Positions 57,741 through 64,000 of a stretch of DNA of 64,000 nt are shown here, piece after piece. The position numbers and the translations under genes were made by a program. Each line of letters starts with the position of its first letter. The stretch's first letter is position 1. Under the pieces are notes generated by a model, which was not told the origin of the DNA, made no database searches, and saw nothing but the letters and a program-made list of their open reading frames with translations. This stretch comes from Pratylenchus scribneri (lineage: Eukaryota; Nematoda; Chromadorea; Rhabditida; Pratylenchidae): NCBI GenBank assembly GCA_030063045.1, contig JAQSEB010000082.1:2728001-2792000 (forward strand), read 5' to 3'.

Positions 57741-59984
57741 TAATTTTATTTTTCTTAATTTATAAATTTTCACAGGTTCAAAATTTGTTTCGCCAATATT
57801 CCACTAATGAGAAAATGCTGCCAATGAATGCATTGCCACCCCTATTGGCTGCAGTTCAAGGCGCGGCGATCAAAGCAGCATATGAGGCATTTGGGAAGAG
57901 TGGAAATGCAATGCCAAAATGTTTGACCAAAGCAATTGTGCCAAATTATGCATTCCGTGGAATTTATGGCAAAATCAATAATTTCAATTCATCCAATTTG
58001 CCCTGCTATTTGGTCCAATTTGGCCAACAGATTCCAACCAGAAACATTAAAATACAAACATTAGTCGATATAGGATGGGTTCGTCTGTTTATTTTATAAA
58101 ATTTATCAAAAATTTAAATATTTATTTAAGCATGAAAATGATGCTAATGGAAAAAATGAAAAGGAAATAATGAATATGGGATACCAAGAATATTTTGCGA
58201 AAATTGACATAAATGGCTTGCTTCAATTTGAGCTCAATGAGGGATTACTTTTATGCTTCAAAGACATGGAATTGGAGTCTTCTATTAAAAAGTAATCTGA
58301 AATTTAAATTTTTGGATCTAGATTTAAACATTTTCTGAAATTAGATATTCTTTCATGAATGGAAATTAGAACTCTTTTCATAAAACTAAATTAAATAATC
58401 CCAAAAATTATTGATTTTAACTTTTGAGATAAAATATTAATCTCCTTGAAATTAATTTAACAAAATATTTCTTAATCAAGGTTCAAACAATATGAATTGG
58501 ATGTGATGCGTGTGAAGCGAGAGCAAATTGAATGGGAAGAAAGACGAAAAGAAGAAAAACGATTAAATGCTCAACAAAAGCAAATGGAATTGGAGGAAAA
58601 GAAAAAGCAACAGAAGGAAGAAGCTAAAAAGACGAAGGAATTGGCGAATAAACGAAAATTGGATGAGGAAAATGAGAAGAAAGCAAATGAATTGAAAATG
58701 AAATGGACAAAAGAACAAAATTATGGGACAATCGACACCAAAATGGAAATTGTTGATGGAGGAAATGATCAGAAAAAATCGGAGGATTTGGAGAATGATG
58801 TCGTTGAAGATTCATTTGAAGTAGTTCCGCCAGCAGTTTCGAACGATAATAATCATATTTATGTGTTCATCGAGATTCCTAATCGATACAAAAGGACATC
58901 AATTTATATCAAAGTAAGTAAATTATTTTATGGAAATTATCAATCTATTTTTTTATATGATAAATTTTAGGAGGAAGTAATAGAATATTCAATTGACCAT
59001 AATTTTATAATTTTGCAGGGTTCTTGGGACAATTGGAAGGACATGATTCCGATGAAATATTCGCAATTTACAAATTCATTTCTGATTGTTTTGCCTCTTC
59101 CACTTTCAAAAGGTAATTTCATAAAAAAGTAAATTGTTTTATTATAATATTGACAGACGAATATGAATTCCTTTTCATCTATGAAAATATGTTTTATTTT
59201 TGGAAGAATTGGTTTGATGAAAAATTTGCAAAACGCATTCCAAAGACATTGAAAGGGGAATATCGACATGTTAATTTTATCAAACTGAATTCCACCACAC
59301 AAATTGGCAATCAAAATTCATCATCGCCACAAGAATTGGCTAGTTTTGTATTAAATTTAAAAAAAAATTATTTATGTTTAATTAGGTTGAAAAAGTGCTA
59401 ATTGCGGATAATTCAATGGAGCAGTTGGTAAATCGCATGAAAAACAGTCGGGTGAGAAACAAGCCTTTTTGAAAAAGCAATAACTTTTTTTAAGGAATTC
59501 TCCGACCTGTATATTAACAAAATGAAACAAAAATATTTGGAAATTCGGAGTACACTTTCAACACAAATCAAACCACAAGAAGTGGAGGCATTGATTGATG
59601 AAGCCGATCGAGTCCTTACTTATTTGGAGATAATTTTCTTTGTGCTTGAATGGGACAAATTGATGAATGGGCATCCGGCATTTAAGGTTAAGATTGTTAT
59701 AAATTTTAATTCTTCGGGATTTTTTTCAGAAAAATGGAAATGCCGAGAAAATTCGCAATTTATTCAAATATAAATTGAAACAATTGACGATGAGCAAAGA
59801 AGAGGCCATTCAGCAATTTAAATGCACTTTCTGTTGTCAATTGTTGGATGAATGCCGTCGAATTGGACTGGGAGAGATATCAACGGAGATTCAGCAATTG
59901 AAGACATTCATGGAAAGCGATTTTTCGCACAATAATCTTCACTCTGGGACCTCTGCTCTGAATGAGAAGAGAATACAAAATTAA

Positions 59985-60379
59985 ATGACATATATTTCAT
60001 CCTTTGCATATTTAAAATTCATTTTTCTGATTACAATTTCTAATATTTAAATATTGAACCTGGAATAAATTATTTTGACTAGAAAATTATTTCAATAATA
60101 TCATATCAATTATCCTAGAAAAAAATTAATTTTAATGAATTTTTCAATGGATTGCTTTTTCGAATAAAAATGTTTTTTTTTTGTCCTTCGACTTTAAGCC
60201 AAAAAAAGTTAAAATTTTTATAAAAAATGTAATTATCCCATCCAAAAATTAATCAAAGGGAAACTTGAAAAAAGAATGTATTTTGTTGCAATTTTTGATA
60301 TTCCGAAACAAAATATGAATTGAAAACATGAATTTCAGCATTTCACTCAATCATCAATCGCCATTCCCATTAAATGTTC
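59985..60379. other. Intergenic, convergent gene ends
   Basis: AT-rich 3' region between the plus-strand Hsp70-CBM gene and the minus-strand secreted gene; nothing recognised. Confidence 0.6.
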
Positions 60380-60689
60380 TCATCTCCAACGATTTTTCAA
60401 ATCAATGTCCATTTTTGCAATCGTTCTTCCATCTTTTGTTTTCTCGTAATGAACATGTGGATCCGGCTATTAAAAAATTATAAATTTGTTTAATTCGAAT
60501 TTCTTTTTTTTGATGATAAACCGTTTCTTTTGAATGACTGGCCGCTTCAAGAAGGAAAACTTTCTGTTCCGACTCCGATGAATCTTTCATTTCTTAAAAT
60601 TCTTTTGAAAAATATATCATTTTATCACCTGCGTCAATTTTGATGAGGAAAATTCCGACAAAAAGGAGAAAAAATAATATAAATTTCAT
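60380..60689 (-). CDS. Small secreted protein, about 71 residues
   Basis: Three exons: signal peptide from ATG 60687-60689 (MKFILFFLLFVGIFLIKIDA), then EMKDSSESEQKVFLLEAASH, then PDPHVHYEKTKDGRTIAKMD and NRWR before TGA 60380-60382. Joins are in phase with GT/AG borders. The mature peptide is about 50 residues, hydrophilic and without cysteine. No family recognised; it could be a neuropeptide-like or effector-type secreted peptide. Confidence 0.6.
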
Positions 60690-60883
60690 TTTAATTTGAA
60701 TAGAATGAATTGAAAAAAGAAGCTAAATGCTAAATGAATCGATATGGATATGAAATGAAGGATTTGGAAAAGCAAGCAGATGTATCGATTTCCAACGAGG
60801 AAAAGCTATTTGGCCATAAAAATTGATAAAAAATAAATTAATTAATTAATTAAAAATTTTTCTTATTAATTTAATTATTGTTC

Positions 60884-62155
60884 TTCATTTATCTTCCATA
60901 TACCGTAAATAATATTAATTCATATTTTTTGGTAAAATGAAATGATGATATCATCGGTTTTATATTTTTGTTATTTTTAATGTACATTTAATTTATTAAT
61001 TTGTGAAAATTTGGGACAGGGCGGAAGGGAGAGCAATCCAATTTGGACGGATTATTCATCATTTTATAATCTAAACCGTCCATCATTCGAGTCCACAAAA
61101 ATTAAATTTGGCCCATTCATTTATTTATTTCCAAATATTTCCCAAAATTTATAAAATAAAAAATTACCAAATAAAATAATCAAAAAAGTAATTTTCCTCT
61201 AATATTCTCAAAAATCTTTCCATGCGTGGATTTATCCATCTTTCCCTATTCATTCTCATTTTCGTATTTGTAAGCAACAGTCAACAGAATGATCCGTTAG
61301 TTTCAATTCATTAATTTTAAAAATGTGTAAACTTAATTCACTCATAGTCTACTGTTGACTGACGGGCAAGATGGCCAAAAGTCGATTGAATATGTGAGCA
61401 ATGATCAATGCATGCTTCAACCTGGACAGGAGGAAATTCGTTCATTTGGCCTTCGATTCCATTTGCCCAATAGTTATTTCTGCGAAAGTGAAGGGTCAGT
61501 CACCATAGTCCCATTTTCGGCATTAAACAAGGAATATTGCAGATTGCTAATTTGTTATCCCGGCCAATTGGATGCTAAAAATATGTTGTCTGGGATGGCA
61601 TTCGCCCATCAATATCGGGTCAACAACGCAGATTATGTTGGTGTAAAATTTAAATTAAAAAGGGATATTTGAATAATTTTCATCGGTAAAGGGAATAAAT
61701 TTTGCCTTTTTTCCTGAAGGAAATAATTTGCACTTTTTCCGGTTGACTTCTTTCCGGAAAGAATAATTTGCACTTTTTCCTGTTGACTTCTTTCCGGAAA
61801 GAATAATTTGCACTTTTTCCTGTTGGCTTCTTTCCGGAAAGAATAATTTGTACTTTTCCGGTTGCCTTTTTTGGAAAAAAATAATTTGCCTTCTACCGCT
61901 TGCCTTCTTTCCGGAAGGAATAGAATAATTTAACTCCTTTCCAAAAAATTTAATTTAAAAATATCTTATTAAAATATTATAGAATGAAGTGGCTGAACGT
62001 TGTTTGAAGAAACAATCAGAATTTTGTGCCGGAAAATCAGCTCAATGGGGTCCTTGCGCAATCCCATGGCACGGCATTTTGGTGCGAACAATTGAAGAGG
62101 GCAAATCCATCCAATTGAAAATGTCCTTTTCTTATTATAAGTAAACCATTGGATT
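60884..62155. repeat. Right arm of the large inverted duplication
   Basis: Matches the reverse complement of 1-1842, starting at the ATCTTCCATATACCGTAAAT motif. Shorter than the left arm because the intronic minisatellite has about five units instead of about twenty. Contains a palindrome GATGATATCATC conserved in both arms upstream of the gene. Confidence 0.85.
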
Positions 62156-64000
62156 ATCTTAAAATTTTTTCCATTTTATTTTTAACGAAATTTTAGTTAT
62201 ATTTTTGGTCAAATCGAACATTTTTCGTTGAGCTTTGGCCGAGAGGATTCCCTCTTTACGGCAATTGGAATGCCCAAAACTGGTAAAAATAGATGAATCC
62301 AGTGAAATAACAAAGAGAAATAACAAAGAAAAATTTATAGGAAAATACCGTGTATTTACAGTGGACAGAAAAATGTCGGAGGAATTCCATAAAAATATTG
62401 GAAATGGGGCCCGTTTATCCCAATTTGTTGGAATTTGGATGCTTGGTTTGGATGTTTTGCCAGGAATTGAGGATGAACAAATTCACTTTTTTGTTTATCG
62501 AAGCTGCGATTGCCTTATGGATGTTTGGGTTGGTTTAATTCGTTTTCTTTATTTAAATTAAATTTGTTTTTCCGTTCACCAAACCAACGGATGAACAGGA
62601 GCCGGAGGAAAAGGAGACAATGTTGATGGGCAATAATGAATGTCCGGCAAAGGAAATGGATTTTTACATTAATTTGGATGGATTGAAAGAAGATCAGAAA
62701 ATAATTTTGGATATTTTGGTGGCTGAAAATGGCACAAAATTGATTATGATGTTGGCGAATAGCGATAAGACGAAATGGTTCTGGGGAATGAAAATGAACT
62801 TGACAACCACAATTTTTACGGATAATAGTGTAAAATTCAAAATAATTTAATTAATTTAAATTATAAAAATAGACAATTCCACTTGGATTGCCGCAGGGAA
62901 AGAAAATTCATTTGGAAATCACTTTCCATCGTTATTTTCAAGACATTGCCTATGGCGACCAAAATGTGATTATTCAAAGAATTTGGTGGAAAAAATGGTG
63001 GAATAAAACGATACTGGACAGTAGAACGGAATTTTTGTATTTGAAAGGCGATGCAAAAATGTTGAAAAAGGAGCAAATTGTGCAGGGAAGTGTAAGCTAA
63101 TTAATATTCAAATGTATTCATTCTTATTAATTTTAAAATTTTATAGCCATTTTACATTTTTATTTATAATTTAAATTTAATTTTAATAATTTTATGACCA
63201 AATTTCATTTAGTCCGCAGCAATGTCATATTTGAGTGCCCCAATTGTCCATAAATTGAATGGCATTGTGCACATTTCCCAAATTGAATTCAGAATTCGGG
63301 CAAGATCAATGGAGAATGCCAATTTTTGGGAGATCAATTTGCTTCATGATGCGCAGGAATGGCACAAATTCAGTAAATTAAAAAGAAAAAATTTATATTT
63401 TTAAATGATTTGTAAATCCTCATCAGTTGGCTTTATAATGTTGCGAATTCGTGTGGATTTCGCTGAAGATAGTTTAACCACCAGCAGCTATCTCGTAATG
63501 ATTAAAATAAATTAATAAATCAATTTTATGCAAATTTAGAAACAATGGATATTTGGAAATACAACCAAAGAGAAGAATGTTAATCCATTCCGCGCGGGCT
63601 TAGTTTTTGAATGTCGAATTATAGTAACAGCCAAAACAACGGAAAAAACGAATTTTACGATCATTATAAATGTGGAAAATGATGAGCGAACCGTTACTAA
63701 ACATATTTACTTGAATTTTCCAATTTGGTTATTAAATTGGGTTCAAGTAAGTGAATAAAATAAAATAATTAATTAGTCAATTAAATGACAGTTTCTTGGT
63801 GATATTCAATTGCTCTCGGAACCGGAAATTGTAAATAAGGTAATGAAGATTAAATATATTCAAAATGGACACATAAATTCAGACAACATTTGAGGGCAAT
63901 AAAACCAAAGTTTATACATTGCCACATTTGTTCCATGAAGGCGACAAAATTTGCATTAGCGGCAAAGCTGGCACAAAATTTGCCATCAATCTTCAACATG
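61222..64000 (+). CDS. Secreted multi-domain galectin-like protein (continues past window)
   Basis: Signal peptide MRGFIHLSLFILIFVFVSNS from ATG 61222. At least eleven exons: 61222-61304, 61348-61642, 61983-62141, then exons near 62199-62282, 62340-62529, 62588-62830, 62874-63090, 63214-63371, 63427-63500, 63540-63748, 63792-63839 and 63884 onwards. N-terminal exons have paired Cys (NDQCMLQPGQEEI, CRLLICYPGQ, WGPCAIPWHG). Galectin-type pieces follow: FWEINLLHD with GFIMLRIRV, WIFGNTTKEKNVNPFRAGL plus VFECRIIV (the WG..E..NPF..G..F core), and a second repeat starting HEGDKICISGKAG and KFAINLQ. Likely an extracellular glycan-binding protein with at least two galectin-fold units. An inverted, broken partner lies at 1-1517. 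Confidence 0.8.
61700..61930. repeat. Short minisatellite in intron 2 of the galectin-like gene
   Basis: About five units of the same 40-bp repeat as 236-1035 on the opposite strand (TTCTTTCCGGAAAGAA with AATTTGCACTTTTTCC). Confidence 0.9.

Larger units (their letters stand above)
53920..59984 (+). pseudogene. Divergent Hsp70-like ATPase domain fused to a coiled coil and a CBM48-like module; interrupted by an LTR element
   Basis: Fourteen or so exons in phase (53920-54033, 54075-54239, 54282-54407, 54447-54589, 54630-57217 split, 57256-57439, 57776-58078, 58131-58291, 58481-58913, 59019-59112, 59157-59347, 59386-59451, 59495-59696, 59730-59984). Hsp70 features: NPSNVVFDALNL, DVEVIAGILAKLMEAAKEQL, RIVLIGESSKLYL; but DFGGGT is replaced by FYMGARNTE and no DLGTTN exon is found. 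Then a strong K/E coiled coil (EQIEWEERRKEEKRLNAQQK). Then YIKGSWDNWKDMIPM and EYEFLFIYENMFYFWKNW, the layout of AMPK-beta/CBM48 glycogen-binding domains, and a helical C-terminus, TAA at 59982-59984. The LTR insertion truncates the frame after AMERIK. Confidence 0.75.

Noticed and set aside
1..64000. tRNA, rRNA or spliced-leader RNA genes
   Set aside because: I looked for cloverleaf box A/B motifs and SL-like ends by eye and saw none that I could defend; a covariance-model scan would settle this.

Overview
The window looks like nuclear DNA of a nematode. It is strongly AT-rich, genes are split into many short exons by small introns ending in TTTCAG/TTTAG, a few introns use GC donors, and the gene set fits (a divergent nuclear receptor, a serpentine chemoreceptor relic, galectins, many small secreted proteins, a cuticle-like proline/cysteine protein with a furin site). 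AT content and effector-like secreted proteins suggest a plant-parasitic tylenchid, possibly a root-knot nematode, but that is inference. All gene models were assembled by eye from splice sites and reading frames.

Layout. 1-1842: an inverted, decayed copy of the galectin-type gene that opens at 61222; the two arms face each other across about 59 kb. 2851-6624: secreted trypsin-like protease (+). 7062-7610: chemoreceptor pseudogene (-). 8277-9139: SnoaL/NTF2-like protein (-). 10567-14146: nuclear hormone receptor (+). 14822-16903: PRD-type K50 homeobox gene (-). 17.2-20.1 kb: sparse, with a few unassigned exon-like pieces. 20133-26666: a minus-strand run of coiled-coil and secreted genes. 29244-35881: about 19-exon membrane-anchored proline/cysteine-rich protein (+). 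36864-37178: knottin-like secreted peptide (+). 38093-40922: secreted Lys/Glu-rich coiled-coil protein (-). 41449-46704: VPS53, a GARP/EARP tethering subunit (-).

47-60 kb is the most striking region. Two Hsp70-type genes stand head to head. The minus-strand gene (47019-52020) is of normal length but carries a five-cysteine cluster in its ATPase domain, a 1-nt frameshift in exon 1, and a coding exon split by a young BEL/Pao-like LTR element with near-identical 480-bp LTRs and a 5-bp target duplication. The plus-strand gene (53920-59984) encodes a divergent Hsp70 ATPase domain followed by a charged coiled coil and a CBM48/AMPK-type glycogen-binding-like module; its coding exon is split by a second, unrelated, non-coding LTR element. 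The shared upstream region holds an approximately 875-bp fold-back element.

60380-60689 encodes a small secreted protein (-). 61222-64000 is a secreted multi-galectin-domain gene (+) that runs off the window. Repeats are plentiful: two intronic minisatellites (40-bp and 27-bp units), several MITE-like families, two LTR elements, and a set of GC-rich islands each built from its own short reiterated word.
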